The notes: a model not told the origin generated them from the letters alone. Counted from the stretch's first letter, positions 8,460 to 17,777 are shown. The stretch: 64,000 bases of DNA from Legionella sp. (GCA_031291095.1 JARLJR010000083.1:107992-171991); one strand, 5' to 3'. Program-made: numbers and translations.

Positions 8460-8639
8460 TTATAAAAACGTAAAGAACAAAGCAATACCAGCTAACCACC
8501 AGATTATACAGAAATATGCCTCATTAATTATATCAACTTCTTTTCCACATAAAAATAAGACTCGTACAACAAGAAAAGGAAACACAATATACGATGTCAT
8601 AACTAAAATTAAATCGAGTAAAATTAATGCTTCTACCAT
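8460..8639 (-). CDS. Small two-segment membrane protein
   Basis: From the ATG at 8639, preceded by AAGGAG, a 59-residue protein is read with two hydrophobic stretches (LILLDLILVMTSYIVFPFLV and FCIIWWLAGIALFFTFL). It lies between helicase 41 and the SH3-like gene. Probably an inner-membrane accessory protein of unknown role. Confidence 0.65.
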   Translation of the reverse strand: MVEALILLDLILVMTSYIVFPFLVVRVLFLCGKEVDIINEAYFCIIWWLAGIALFFTFL

Positions 8640-8640
8640 A

Positions 8641-10011
8641 TTATGTAAACTCCTTAGACTTCTTAAATTTATCACTCATTTTATCTTTTACTTGTTTAAC
8701 TTCCTCTTTTCCTCCGTCTTGTAAAATATTTGATTGGTCTTCAATATCATACAATCGCATGTGATCGTTATCTACCCCGACGACAAATCTCGTATCTTTC
8801 GTAAAATCTCGGTAACGATTTTTAAGCTGTTTAAACATAACCTGTTCGATAGAACGCAACTCATCTGTGTTAATGATTGCAATGAACAAATCAAGAGTAC
8901 CATTTAGACCATATGATTCTGAAACATCTTCCATATCCAAATCTGATGATTTACCACCGCCACGATTAGTCTGTGTCGCAGTAACAACTGGAAGATCAAA
9001 TTCCTTTGCTAATCCTCTAATTTCTTGAGCAACGTTAATAATATATGTGTTGGTGTTTACTGAATGCCCTAACTTTACCCTTGTTGATGCACATAAATTC
9101 AAATAATCAATGTAGATTATATCCGGGACGAAATTCTCTTTCATTCTTAATTCATGAAGGAGGTGTCTAAAATGTGCAGCTCCGACCGTTCCTTCTGGAA
9201 ACTCTTTAATTTTTAGACGGCCTTTTCCTTTAATTCTATCAATTTTCTTGAGAAACTTTTCCTTTGGTAAAGTGGAAATTTCTTCCAAAGCAATATTGAG
9301 TAGATTAGCATCGATACGTTGAGCGATCCATTCCTCTGCCATCTCCAATGTAATGTATAGAACATTTTTACCATAGGTTAGATTATAAGCTGCCATATGG
9401 GTCATAATTCGTGTCTTACCGCCATGAGGTGGAGACATGAATGCATTTAGAGTTTTGCCGGGAAGTCCTCCAGCAGTAATTTTATTCAGAATACCAATAT
9501 CAAAAGGTATTCTTGCTTCTGTATTGTTATAAAAATCATAACGTTCTTCGGCGTCGTCAATGTAATCATGTCCGAGCGATGAAGTAAACGAAACACCTAA
9601 AGCTTCTTCTAATAGCTTAGGAATAGCTCCTTTTTGGTGTTCATTATCATTCCCATCAATAATTTCCATTGATTTCATGACAGCATTAAAGATAGCTCTG
9701 TCTTGACACCACTTCTCGGTCTGATCTTCCAACCACTTAAGATCTGTACTGTCGTCATATTCAAGTGACGACAGTACAGATTTTGCTTGTTCAAATACGC
9801 CTTCCGAAAGTCCTTCCTGATTAGACAATTCAATATAACAAGCTTCTAAGCTTGGAACCTTGTTATATTTTTCTAGATAATTTGAAACTAATTCAAATAA
9901 TACTTTGTCTTCTTGGCTCTGATAATAATCAGGCTTAATAAATGGAATAACTTTTCTTGAAAACTCATCAGAATTTAATATATGTGAAAATACTACTTCT
10001 TCGAATCGCAT
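8641..10011 (-). CDS. 41: Replicative DNA helicase, T4 gp41 (DnaB family)
   Basis: 456 residues, about gp41 length. An N-terminal helical domain is followed by a RecA-type core with Walker A SPPHGGKT (193-200) and a DIIYIDYLNL Walker B segment; VVTATQTNRGG matches the DnaB motif that precedes the DNA-binding loop. It unwinds DNA ahead of the polymerase and recruits primase gp61. It sits directly downstream of uvsX. Confidence 0.93.
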   Translation of the reverse strand: MRFEEVVFSHILNSDEFSRKVIPFIKPDYYQSQEDKVLFELVSNYLEKYNKVPSLEACYIELSNQEGLSEGVFEQAKSVLSSLEYDDSTDLKWLEDQTEKWCQDRAIFNAVMKSMEIIDGNDNEHQKGAIPKLLEEALGVSFTSSLGHDYIDDAEERYDFYNNTEARIPFDIGILNKITAGGLPGKTLNAFMSPPHGGKTRIMTHMAAYNLTYGKNVLYITLEMAEEWIAQRIDANLLNIALEEISTLPKEKFLKKIDRIKGKGRLKIKEFPEGTVGAAHFRHLLHELRMKENFVPDIIYIDYLNLCASTRVKLGHSVNTNTYIINVAQEIRGLAKEFDLPVVTATQTNRGGGKSSDLDMEDVSESYGLNGTLDLFIAIINTDELRSIEQVMFKQLKNRYRDFTKDTRFVVGVDNDHMRLYDIEDQSNILQDGGKEEVKQVKDKMSDKFKKSKEFT

Positions 10012-10048
10012 GTAATCTCCCGTTGGTTTATTATATTGCTACGAGAAA

Positions 10049-11134
10049 TTACTCATCCGTTTCGTCCTCATGTTCGTCCACAGGATATTCGTCCTCATCT
10101 TCCATTGCTTCGTTAGCAAGCTGATACCGATCAACCACAAAATCTTTAAACTTCTTGGAAGTCAAAATTGGATTCCAAAATTCTTTTGTGTTTGTCGCCT
10201 TTACCTTAAATGGCTCCCCAATTTCTCCAGTCACTGGATCAACCAATAAATGTTTCCCTTTCTTTTCACCGGGAATGATAATCCCCGCTTCCTGAGCAAT
10301 TTCAAATAGACCAGAATACTTACTGATACCGCTCTTATATCCAACTGTAAACGGGAACTTAGTCTTTTCACGAACAAACCGTGACTTATCAACATTAATT
10401 GTATAAGTCCAACCAGTAATTTCGCCTGTATTAAGATCCTTGACCTGTGCCTTTGTAATAACGAAGATGGTATTGGCAGCGAGTGTTACTTGCTGGCCAC
10501 CTGGAATTACAGTCTTGGCAAACATTTCTAGAGTCTGATAAACGTGATTGATTGCGATAAAAGGAATATCTAGGACTGTTAGATATGGTACAACCACTCT
10601 TAGACAAGAGCGAATCGCCTTTGCGCGAGTCATATCGGCTACAGACTTCTCATCAATAGCATCATCTACTTCCTTCTTGGAAGGAAGTGCACCTAATGAG
10701 TCTAGAAAAATGAAAACCTTATCACCACGACTTAGTGAACCAAGGCGCTTAACCAAATCAAATTTTAATTCTTCAACATGGAGAATTGGTATATGAATGA
10801 TTCTATTTGTATCAAGCTTAAAGAAACTGAAATAAGCAGGTGGTGCACCGAATTCTGAATCATAAAATAAACAAATTGAATCAGGATGCTTGTCCATATA
10901 AGCCTTGAGCATATATAATGCTAGGAGAGTCTTGAAACTCTTGGACATACCAGAAATAACTGAAAAACCAGAAGTTAAACCGCCTTCTGGGTCTCCAGAT
11001 AATGCAATGTTTAAAATTGGTAGGTTTGTCTTAATAAATTCTTTGTTATTAAAATACTTTGATTCTGATAACGTTGACGCGATTTTTATTGAACCAGATT
11101 TGAGTACGCGGTCTCTTAGTGTCTGAGTTGCCAT
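10049..11134 (-). CDS. uvsX: UvsX, RecA-like recombinase
   Basis: 361 residues with a RecA core: P-loop GMSKSFKT (62-69), a DSEFGAPPAYF segment, Walker B KVFIFLDSLGAL and a C-terminal acidic tail (EDEDEYPVDEHEDETDE). It forms filaments on single-stranded DNA for strand exchange and recombination-dependent replication. UvsY (36690-37127) and UvsW (34138-36693) are also in the window. Upstream lie a TATAAATA element and tRNA-Cys. Confidence 0.93.
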   Translation of the reverse strand: MATQTLRDRVLKSGSIKIASTLSESKYFNNKEFIKTNLPILNIALSGDPEGGLTSGFSVISGMSKSFKTLLALYMLKAYMDKHPDSICLFYDSEFGAPPAYFSFFKLDTNRIIHIPILHVEELKFDLVKRLGSLSRGDKVFIFLDSLGALPSKKEVDDAIDEKSVADMTRAKAIRSCLRVVVPYLTVLDIPFIAINHVYQTLEMFAKTVIPGGQQVTLAANTIFVITKAQVKDLNTGEITGWTYTINVDKSRFVREKTKFPFTVGYKSGISKYSGLFEIAQEAGIIIPGEKKGKHLLVDPVTGEIGEPFKVKATNTKEFWNPILTSKKFKDFVVDRYQLANEAMEDEDEYPVDEHEDETDE

Positions 11135-11188
11135 TATTCTTCCTTTTGTTTGCTGTTTTATTTTAGTTAAGGAGCTACCTCAACATAG

Positions 11189-11196
11189 TATTTATA
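11189..11196 (-). promoter_or_regulatory. TATAAATA element upstream of uvsX
   Basis: A perfect late-type box 55 bp before uvsX and just downstream of tRNA-Cys. Late expression of uvsX from here is possible but untested; it could be chance in AT-rich DNA. Confidence 0.45.
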
Positions 11197-11202
11197 TGAA
11201 AA

Positions 11203-11277
11203 TGGAGTCCGTCGACGGAATCGAACCGTCATCTTCGGTTTTGCAGACCGACGCATGGGCCATTCTGCTACACGGAC
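11203..11277 (-). tRNA. tRNA-Cys(GCA)
   Basis: Cloverleaf with acceptor GTCCGTG/GACGGAC (one mismatch at the inner pair), anticodon stem TCGGT/ACCGA with loop CTGCAAA, T arm GACGG-TTCGATT-CCGTC, discriminator T and encoded CCA. The anticodon is GCA. Confidence 0.9.
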
Positions 11278-11282
11278 AATTA

Positions 11283-11663
11283 TTATGCTCTACTTACAAT
11301 CCTATTACCGTAAACATAGCCATCTCTAATTCTAAGATAACCAGCCGAACCACAAAGTGGACCTAAATCATCATAATAAACAAAGATATCTCGCTCATCT
11401 GGAAGAGGATTGTATGGTACTGAAAGATCCATAACATAAAACCTGTCGCATGCATCTCGATCATTATAATCTGGACGCTTGCGAACGTCGTCTTGACCTA
11501 AAGTTTCATTATTAAATTTATATTTCTGTCTTACAAGCTCGTTCATATCTTCTTTTGTAATATTCATTGCCATATGGTCAACGACACGCTTAATCGTATT
11601 CTTTGGAACAGACTTCATCAACAAACAGCCATCATCAGAAACTCTTACAGATAGTTCACTCAT
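11283..11663 (-). CDS. Hypothetical protein between two tRNAs
   Basis: A 126-residue protein starting MSELSVRVSDDG at 11663, chosen because the AAGGA site is about 8 bases away; an ATG two codons earlier is too close to it. It contains a D-rich central region (RKRPDYNDRDACDRFYVMDL). No family is recognised. It sits between tRNA-Cys and tRNA-Trp. Confidence 0.65.
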   Translation of the reverse strand: MSELSVRVSDDGCLLMKSVPKNTIKRVVDHMAMNITKEDMNELVRQKYKFNNETLGQDDVRKRPDYNDRDACDRFYVMDLSVPYNPLPDERDIFVYYDDLGPLCGSAGYLRIRDGYVYGNRIVSRA

Positions 11664-11681
11664 TAACATTTTCCTTTAAAT

Positions 11682-11758
11682 TGGCAAGAGCGCACGGATT
11701 CGAACCGTGGATCGGAGTTTTGGAGACTCCTGCTTTAACCGGGCTAAGCTACACTCCA
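11682..11758 (-). tRNA. tRNA-Trp(CCA)
   Basis: Anticodon stem GGAGT/ACTCC with loop CTCCAAA gives anticodon CCA. T arm CACGG-TTCGAAT-CCGTG and encoded 3' CCA are present. The acceptor TGGAGTG/CGCTCTT has a U-U first pair and two G-U pairs, so it is weaker than normal. Its 5' end touches the stop codon of the upstream gene. Confidence 0.82.
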
Positions 11759-12019
11759 TCAATAAGCATTAATTCTTGTCATAAGGTTCATTCTAGCTTC
11801 TTTTGCACGTTCTTCTGTTGGATAATAGAAACTTAAAAGCCTAGAATTATCATAAGAATTAATTACAGTATAAACATCAAAACAATATTCTGTTACATAA
11901 CCGCTGCCATCTTTACGAATATTACTAATTCGAACAATATGTTCGGCCATTAAACCTTCTGTACGAGGATACCTTCCTTCGTCAGTTATATTAAGCATAT
12001 GCATTTTCATATAACTCAC
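11759..12019 (-). CDS. Small hypothetical protein
   Basis: An 86-residue protein with a GTG start whose GTGA overlaps the stop of the upstream membrane protein gene, a coupled arrangement. An ATG three codons in is an alternative start. The sequence has beta-strand pattern and an acidic-basic C-terminus (YPTEERAKEARMNLMTRI). Function is unknown. Confidence 0.65.
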   Translation of the reverse strand: MSYMKMHMLNITDEGRYPRTEGLMAEHIVRISNIRKDGSGYVTEYCFDVYTVINSYDNSRLLSFYYPTEERAKEARMNLMTRINAY

Positions 12020-12825
12020 ATTTCCAAAAAGTTATCTCGATTAATAACGACTACCTTACCATCTTTCAAATCACTAGTCAAGCGAGTTTCTTTGAATCCT
12101 GAATTTGCTGCGACTAATAAAGCGACCGCGAGTGGATCGAATACAAGAACAATTAGACTAATAACAAACCTAACCGCCTTTTCAAGTAATGCAGGATCTG
12201 ATGAACCATATATAATTTCTGCCACATATTTCAATGGTCCGATTTCCAACTCCGCTTTCTTAGTTTGATTATCCAATACAGCTTTTTTAGTCTGGAGATC
12301 CCCGATCACTTTTTGAATATCCATACGTTTTACGTTCAAGACCTCTCTCTGCTTACGTTGAGTAGTCGCAGCAGAAATTGACGAGTTAACTTTTTTGAGA
12401 TCCATCAACTTATTTACGGAATCATCAATCTGTTTAATCTGAGAATCAAGATCTTTTAGAGTATCCACTTGAAATTTTAGGTTTGACGTCACAGTCACCA
12501 GCTCAACAGAATTTGTCGAACTTAATTGGGATTCCGTTTCTAAGTGCGCCCTTGAAAGATAACCAAAAGCAGAGATTGAATTCGTAACCATCAGGAGACA
12601 TATAACCAAAATGAGGTACGTCTTCAATAACTTATTGCTTTTGTGCCAATAAGAATGTAACCACGAAACTGCAGCAACCTTAGCAAATTCTAATGAAGTT
12701 GCTAAGGCAATAATGACATAATAACTAGATGCTGCAGAAAATAACGCCGTTAGACCGATTACAGATACATATCCTGATATCGATGTAATTGTTAGTGCCG
12801 CCAATAATACAAGTAAATTAAGCAT
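12016..12825 (-). CDS. Membrane protein with periplasmic or cytosolic coiled coil
   Basis: 269 residues. Three hydrophobic segments lie in the first 90 residues (LLVLLAALTITSISGYVSVI, then YYVIIALATSLEFAKVAAV, then TYLILVICLLMVTNSISAFG), followed by a long heptad-rich helix (DTLKDLDSQIKQIDDSVNKL, EVLNVKRMDIQKVIGDLQTK) and a C-terminal hydrophobic segment (FVISLIVLVFDPLAVALLVA). The layout resembles phage membrane proteins of unknown function in T4-like genomes. It overlaps the upstream gene by one base. Confidence 0.75.
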   Translation of the reverse strand: MLNLLVLLAALTITSISGYVSVIGLTALFSAASSYYVIIALATSLEFAKVAAVSWLHSYWHKSNKLLKTYLILVICLLMVTNSISAFGYLSRAHLETESQLSSTNSVELVTVTSNLKFQVDTLKDLDSQIKQIDDSVNKLMDLKKVNSSISAATTQRKQREVLNVKRMDIQKVIGDLQTKKAVLDNQTKKAELEIGPLKYVAEIIYGSSDPALLEKAVRFVISLIVLVFDPLAVALLVAANSGFKETRLTSDLKDGKVVVINRDNFLEM

Positions 12826-13190
12826 TATTCTTCCATAAGAGCGTTAATTTTGTCAATAAACGCCTTGACTTTTTCTGCTCTGCTTGGCCAAGAAATATAA
12901 GTCTTATCTGGGTCTCGTGTTAGGTTCACAAGCAATGGCATAATAAGATCATGGAGAGTCTCTAATTTATGTTTGTATTCAGCAAGTGTACTTTCATGCT
13001 TGACCTGCTGATTAGCAAACTTCTTCTTAAATTCTTCTTCCGTCTTTTGCAATTCTTCAACTACTGGCTTAAATGAAAAGTCCCAATAGTTGTTATCAAA
13101 ATTAAATTCTTTTTCTACTTTTGGTGGAGCATCTACTTGATACGTTTCTTCACCTGATTCAAAATTAAAAGCTTCATCTTCTATTCCCAT
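12825..13190 (-). CDS. Conserved T4-like phage hypothetical protein
   Basis: A 121-residue acidic protein with a central helix (QKTEEEFKKKFANQQVKHES) and a C-terminal region LIMPLLVNLTRDPDKTYISW followed by PSRAEKVKAFIDKINAL. From memory this tail is characteristic of a widespread uncharacterised T4-like family. It is coupled to the downstream membrane protein and is the first gene of this block, facing the plus-strand homing endonuclease. Confidence 0.7.
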   Translation of the reverse strand: MGIEDEAFNFESGEETYQVDAPPKVEKEFNFDNNYWDFSFKPVVEELQKTEEEFKKKFANQQVKHESTLAEYKHKLETLHDLIMPLLVNLTRDPDKTYISWPSRAEKVKAFIDKINALMEE

Positions 13191-13283
13191 TATTTGCTCC
13201 TTTTATATATCATTTCATGTAAATAGTAGGTGCTGATCGCGGATTGCCGTCCCACCAGCTTTAATTCTTACAAGGAGAATCAC

Positions 13284-13877
13284 ATGACTATTTATAAATT
13301 CTATGTCTATGCTTACCTACGCGAAGATGGAACTCCATATTATATTGGTAAAGGTTGTGGACGTAGAGCATACATAAAACACGTAAAAATTCCAATTCCA
13401 AAAAATAAAAACAGAATAATTATGATAGAATCAAATCTTTCTGAAATTGGTGCTCTATCAATAGAACGAAGAATGATTCGTTGGTATGGTCGCAAAGATC
13501 TTGAAACTGGTATATTAATTAATCTAACTGATGGTGGAGAAGGTGTATCTGGTTTTAAACACACCGAAGAAACCAAACATAAAATTGGAAAAAGTTCTTC
13601 TGGTTTTAAACACACTGAAGAAACCAAACATAAAATTGGAAAAGAAAATAAAGGTCATATAGTAACAGAAGAAACAAAACATAAAATTAGTGAATCCCAC
13701 AAAGGAAAAACACATTCCAATAACACCAAACAAAAAATGAGTGAATCCCACAAAGGGGTTAAAAGACTACCACACTCCTTAGAAACTAAACAAAAAATGA
13801 GTGAAGATCGTAAAAGAAAGAAAAGAGGACGATATAATAAAATGTCATCCTCTAATCAAAAAACGATTCAAGAGTAG
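13284..13877 (+). CDS. GIY-YIG homing endonuclease with NUMOD3 repeats
   Basis: Starts at the ATG at 13284 after AAGGAG. The 197-residue protein has an N-terminal GIY-YIG nuclease domain ([10 protein letters not shown]... [13 protein letters not shown]) and about five NUMOD3 repeats of the form G[11 protein letters not shown], which bind target DNA. It is the only plus-strand gene among minus-strand replication genes and its end overlaps the end of DNA polymerase by 26 bases. This is typical of a free-standing (Seg-type) mobile gene. Confidence 0.92.
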   Translation: MTIYKFYVYAYLREDGTPYYIGKGCGRRAYIKHVKIPIPKNKNRIIMIESNLSEIGALSIERRMIRWYGRKDLETGILINLTDGGEGVSGFKHTEETKHKIGKSSSGFKHTEETKHKIGKENKGHIVTEETKHKISESHKGKTHSNNTKQKMSESHKGVKRLPHSLETKQKMSEDRKRKKRGRYNKMSSSNQKTIQE

Positions 13878-16359
13878 CACATTTTTCGGTCTTCCATCCC
13901 ATTGGTCCTAAAAGGGATCTTAGTGGATCTAGGAAAGTTTTGACAAATTGGGTATCATAATCAACAAATTTATTCAGATCAAATACATCCGGTAACTTTC
14001 CGACACATGCGATCACATTCTCGTTGATACTGTTTGGTTTCTTTAAATAACAGAACTTAATTCTAGAACCTTCGTCAATAGGAGGATACTGTTCCGTTAC
14101 TTTATACTTATGCACCAGATTGTTATAGAGTAAGGATGCACGAACATGCATAGGAGTCCCCTTACCATAAATCATTCTGGCATCTGTGTATTTTTCTAAG
14201 TTGTTCACCCCACGAGGAAAGGCAATTTCTTCAAAAGGCATCTTAAAGAATTTTTCCTTAAAATCTTCAATAAAGGCGATGATGTCATTTTCTTCTTTAC
14301 GGAGAAGAATCGTCACTGCTTCTTTTAACGCTTTTCTAACTACTGCTGGTGTGGACGATTTAACAATCTCAACACCCATTGCCTTTAATTTAGGTTCGTG
14401 GAGCCTTACACCTTCGTCATCGATGATATCCATGACGTACTGTTTCTTAGCCCTCCAGACCGCCCGAGAGGCGATTACTTCACGCTTCATAAATAAACAC
14501 TGCTCGTAAGCATTCATTTCAATCAAAAGATCGTTCATTGATTGATTAATAATAGGCTGTAACTTTTCCTTAGAGAACTGATCAAGTGCATTTGCAATCT
14601 TATTAGTTCCAGTTAAACCAAGCTTCTTGACTAGGTCATCTAGACAAACATAACATGAATCAGTATCAACAGCAATGATCCAATCCTTGTTTGTTTTCAT
14701 AATCTTGTTCAGATAATTATTGATATCTTTCTGAACCCACTGAATAGCAAGCTGACCAGATAAAGTAATTGCTTCTGCTAGGTTAATATCAAAGAATACG
14801 AAATGCTCATTACCAAGAGCACCATAACATGCATTTAGCTGAATCTTACGAGTCATCTGCATATTATTATAGCGGGAGATTTTCTTTTTCAATTCTGGTG
14901 TTGGATTAATCTCATATTCTTTCTTTGCTTGCTTCATCAAATTCTTAAAGCGAACGCGGTCATTAAACAGCTTTTCCATCATTTCTGGAATGAAACCATG
15001 TATATCCTTTCGGAAAAGACATAGGTTCGCCGTCATAGAATATTCTTCTGGAATCTCAATTTCGTCTCTGATCATTCCATTCATAATATTTTTTACTGCC
15101 GTAAATTCATCCACGTCAGTTATACCATGATGTGTTAACTTCTTGACAAATGTATCTGGTGAAATATTATAATGTCTAATCAAAGATGGATACAGGGAAG
15201 TGTAATCGAATGATACTACATTGTCATATTTTGCAGGGATTGGTTCCTTTACAAAACCACCAATCAGGTCTCTGGTCATCTTGTTAGACCGCTTTGAAGG
15301 CATAACAATTCCCTTAGAGATCAGATAATTATGGAAGATAATCGTCCACGGTTTAACCGTCGCCAGAGTATCAATATAATTGACCTTGGCATCATATGCT
15401 AGATAGAAAACCTGCTCGATGAACCCCTGTCGCTCTTCCATCATTTCAATTAGTTCAACGTCTCGGTGGTTATATTCCATAAACTTTTGAAAATCTCTCT
15501 TGTGCATATCAAAGAGAGAATCGTATTCAGAATAATCGAGTTTCCCGATACCCAAAACTTCATTGGCTACAGTATCAAGTCTGTTATTTTCGCGCTTCTT
15601 GTATGAGAACTTCTTATCTAAATCCATGTAATCTAGAATTGTGATGCCAGCAATCTCATATTCCAGCTCAAACTTGCCTCGGAAACCATGACCAGTCTTC
15701 TCCTTCATTACCCTATGAGGAGAGAGTTGATTTGCATATGATTCACCAAGAACAAGAACAATTCTGTTATACAGATAAGGAACATCAAATAAACGAACGT
15801 TCCAACCAGTTACAACATCTGGTATCCATTCTGGCTTGTTCCAATATGTCAAGAACATCTTTAGAAGATGTGCTTCGTCGTCGCACTTAATATATTCTTC
15901 AATTGTTGGGTCGACTGGAGTATAATCACCACAGCCAAAAGATAGATACTTTCCCTTCTTACTGATTGTGATTGCAGTAATTTCTCTTGGGGTATTCTTT
16001 GTGTCTAATGATTTATCGTTTTCAATATCGATAGACACTACTGAAATTAAATCAGAGTCGAACTCAATTTCACCTTCATACTCATCATTAATATAAGTCT
16101 CAAGATAATCCTTGATCCCAAAATATTCAAACCCGGCGACGTCATCATACTTTTTACAGAAGTCACGAGCTTCCCAAATCGTATCAAAATTCATCTTATC
16201 AACAAACCGACCATCAATCGTCCTGTATTCTGTCTCTGTTTTTGATGGAAGGAATAGGTGTGGTTGATATCTTACCTTGCGAGAAAAACGCCGACCATCT
16301 TCATAACCACGAACTAAGAAAAAATTTCCTTGCTCATATATGTTGGTGTAAAAATTCAA
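13852..16359 (-). CDS. 43: DNA polymerase, family B, T4 gp43-like
   Basis: 835 residues, somewhat shorter than T4 gp43. Visible motifs: exonuclease SIDIENDKS, polymerase motif [21 protein letters not shown], motif [15 protein letters not shown] and motif C VDTDSCYV. The C-terminus ([15 protein letters not shown]) fits a clamp-binding tail. It replicates the phage genome with clamp gp45 and loader gp44/62. It overlaps the NADAR gene start by 4 bases and the homing endonuclease end by 26. Confidence 0.95.
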   Translation of the reverse strand: MNFYTNIYEQGNFFLVRGYEDGRRFSRKVRYQPHLFLPSKTETEYRTIDGRFVDKMNFDTIWEARDFCKKYDDVAGFEYFGIKDYLETYINDEYEGEIEFDSDLISVVSIDIENDKSLDTKNTPREITAITISKKGKYLSFGCGDYTPVDPTIEEYIKCDDEAHLLKMFLTYWNKPEWIPDVVTGWNVRLFDVPYLYNRIVLVLGESYANQLSPHRVMKEKTGHGFRGKFELEYEIAGITILDYMDLDKKFSYKKRENNRLDTVANEVLGIGKLDYSEYDSLFDMHKRDFQKFMEYNHRDVELIEMMEERQGFIEQVFYLAYDAKVNYIDTLATVKPWTIIFHNYLISKGIVMPSKRSNKMTRDLIGGFVKEPIPAKYDNVVSFDYTSLYPSLIRHYNISPDTFVKKLTHHGITDVDEFTAVKNIMNGMIRDEIEIPEEYSMTANLCLFRKDIHGFIPEMMEKLFNDRVRFKNLMKQAKKEYEINPTPELKKKISRYNNMQMTRKIQLNACYGALGNEHFVFFDINLAEAITLSGQLAIQWVQKDINNYLNKIMKTNKDWIIAVDTDSCYVCLDDLVKKLGLTGTNKIANALDQFSKEKLQPIINQSMNDLLIEMNAYEQCLFMKREVIASRAVWRAKKQYVMDIIDDEGVRLHEPKLKAMGVEIVKSSTPAVVRKALKEAVTILLRKEENDIIAFIEDFKEKFFKMPFEEIAFPRGVNNLEKYTDARMIYGKGTPMHVRASLLYNNLVHKYKVTEQYPPIDEGSRIKFCYLKKPNSINENVIACVGKLPDVFDLNKFVDYDTQFVKTFLDPLRSLLGPMGWKTEKCATLESFFD

Positions 16360-16892
16360 TTAGATTCTCCTAACATCGTTTCCATATCTTTTGTAATTCT
16401 TAGAACAAATCGAGTATCCATTAACACCTGACCAAGCCTATTTTCACCAGTCCAATTTGAGCTGTCTAAAATTGCATCGTCATCTGAATGTAAACCTACT
16501 CCCCAAATATTATCAATCGGACTTGCTTCGACTAGTGTCTTTATACCAGTTTCCAATAACTTTTCTCTGAGAAATAAATTCTGTTCAAACTTAGCGAGAA
16601 CAGCCTGATACATCTTTGATCTGCTTATTTCGTACCACTCTTTTGCATCAAAGCCGATGACTTTACGCCCAAATGCCTTCGCGGACTTGGCGTCTGGTGC
16701 CATTATAATTTTTGATACCGAAGTAAAATCACCAAAATATTGAGCCTTAAGAGCCATGTAATATTGCTCAGATGAATGAAATTCTACTTCTTCACTATAC
16801 AGTGGAAAAGAAAAATTCGCTTTAATTGTGGTCCAGTAAAAGTTGCTTAAAAAGGAACCCCAAAAATAGATATGAGTATCTGTCTCTCTCAT
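16356..16892 (-). CDS. NADAR (YbiA-like) N-glycosidase family protein
   Basis: 178 residues with the NADAR pattern: FWGSFLSNFY near the start, EVEFHSSEQYYMALKAQYFGD, FGRKVIGFDAKEWYEISRSKMY, KFEQN and a final DNIWGVG... WTGENRLGQVLM segment. Family members cleave N-glycosidic bonds, and NADAR proteins paired with DarT1 toxins remove ADP-ribose from DNA guanines. In a phage this suggests reversal of host ADP-ribosylation defence or NAD-related metabolism (inference). It lies directly upstream of DNA polymerase. Confidence 0.88.
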   Translation of the reverse strand: MRETDTHIYFWGSFLSNFYWTTIKANFSFPLYSEEVEFHSSEQYYMALKAQYFGDFTSVSKIIMAPDAKSAKAFGRKVIGFDAKEWYEISRSKMYQAVLAKFEQNLFLREKLLETGIKTLVEASPIDNIWGVGLHSDDDAILDSSNWTGENRLGQVLMDTRFVLRITKDMETMLGESN

Positions 16893-17069
16893 TTAAACAT
16901 CTACCTTAACAATTAGACCTTCTCGAATCCACATATCTAACATAATATGTGCTTCTGTTAAATCCGTAGAAAAATAATCTGCGACTGGTATTAATGATTT
17001 ATAACCAGCCCTTTCGAGAGCCTTTTCCCAATCCAAGTAATATTCTTCTCTGTTAAATTCTTCACTCAT
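16893..17069 (-). CDS. Small hypothetical protein
   Basis: A 58-residue protein starting MSEEFNREEYYLDW at 17069; a longer reading would run inside the deaminase gene. It is acidic with an IPVADYFSTDLTEAHIMLDM helix-rich region. It lies between the deaminase and the NADAR gene with almost no spacing, so probably one transcript. Function is unknown. Confidence 0.6.
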   Translation of the reverse strand: MSEEFNREEYYLDWEKALERAGYKSLIPVADYFSTDLTEAHIMLDMWIREGLIVKVDV

Positions 17070-17070
17070 A

Positions 17071-17469
17071 TCACGCTGCCTTACATTCAAACTGGTTAGT
17101 AACGTCGGTCGTATAAACAACCTTCTTAATTCCATATTCTTTAATAGCCTTAGAACATCCCTCACAAGGACAAGCCATACCCCAACTATGGTCTTTCTTG
17201 ACGCGGACAATATACATTGTTGCTTTTTTCAAATCGTTTTTAGGAACACGATTGAGCGCATTAATAATGGCTGCATTCTCTGCATGCTTATACAGCGCCA
17301 TCGGATTCGGTGCATACTTCTTTTGAAATGGATGCGTTTTATGTTCATTTACACCGAATGAAATAATTTCATTTTTTATTACAATCGCAGCCGCTATCTG
17401 TACATTTCCAAAAAGTTCAACGTCGCATGCCATCTTAGACAGCATATCCATAATTTTTTCCGGTTTCAT
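17071..17469 (-). CDS. Cytidine/deoxycytidylate deaminase family protein
   Basis: 132 residues with the zinc-dependent deaminase signature: H62-A-E64 (ALYKHAENAA) and P101-C102-x-x-C105 (ACPCEGC). A dCMP deaminase would supply dUMP for ThyX at the left edge of the window. The fold is clear; whether the substrate is dCMP or cytidine cannot be told from sequence alone. Confidence 0.85.
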   Translation of the reverse strand: MKPEKIMDMLSKMACDVELFGNVQIAAAIVIKNEIISFGVNEHKTHPFQKKYAPNPMALYKHAENAAIINALNRVPKNDLKKATMYIVRVKKDHSWGMACPCEGCSKAIKEYGIKKVVYTTDVTNQFECKAA

Positions 17470-17484
17470 AATTTACCTGATTTA

Positions 17485-17718
17485 TTACAATCGTCCTTTT
17501 GAGACGACCTGAGACTCATCTACAACATAGATACTATTCGATGATTTGTCAAACAGAAAAACAGCAATTCCGCCATCATCTTCAAGCTGATCTGCTGTAT
17601 CTAATATAGTGGCAAAAACATTCTCATCATCTGGATATAAAACAGAATACTCATCTAAACATTGTTCCACAAACTCACGAGTCTTTTTTACACCGCTAAC
17701 TAAATATTCTTCTTCCAT
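17485..17718 (-). CDS. Small acidic hypothetical protein
   Basis: A 77-residue acidic protein (MEEEYLVSGVKKTREFVEQC... YPDDENVFATIL... DDGGIAVFLFDK). No family is recognised. It is the first gene of the minus-strand block that runs through the deaminase and NADAR gene to polymerase, and begins just after the divergent promoter region at 17737-17749. Confidence 0.65.
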   Translation of the reverse strand: MEEEYLVSGVKKTREFVEQCLDEYSVLYPDDENVFATILDTADQLEDDGGIAVFLFDKSSNSIYVVDESQVVSKGRL

Positions 17719-17736
17719 ATTAACATTTTCCCTTTG

Positions 17737-17744
17737 TATAAATA
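17737..17744 (+). promoter_or_regulatory. T4-type late promoter for the spanin genes
   Basis: Perfect TATAAATA on the plus strand, 33 bp before the i-spanin start. It is the only plus-strand late box seen directly ahead of plus-strand late-function genes. Confidence 0.75.
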
Positions 17745-17749
17745 TTATA
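17744..17749 (-). promoter_or_regulatory. Sigma70-type -10 box (TATAAT), minus strand
   Basis: Reads TATAAT preceded by TGG on the minus strand (extended -10 form), with no good -35. It would serve 17485-17718 and the deaminase/NADAR block, and overlaps the plus-strand late promoter by one base. Confidence 0.45.
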
Positions 17750-17777
17750 CCAAACTAACTCTAACCATGGTGTGATT

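Noticed and set aside
13205-13260. Possible hairpin or riboswitch before the GIY-YIG gene.
   Set aside because: Pairing is weak and interrupted; no recognisable regulatory fold.
14186-14509. Plus-strand frame opposite DNA polymerase.
   Set aside because: Antisense shadow; polymerase motifs are intact on the other strand.
16893-17210. Longer 105-residue version of the gene ending at 16893.
   Set aside because: The extra N-terminal part lies inside the deaminase gene and is out-of-frame sequence; the start at 17069 is better.
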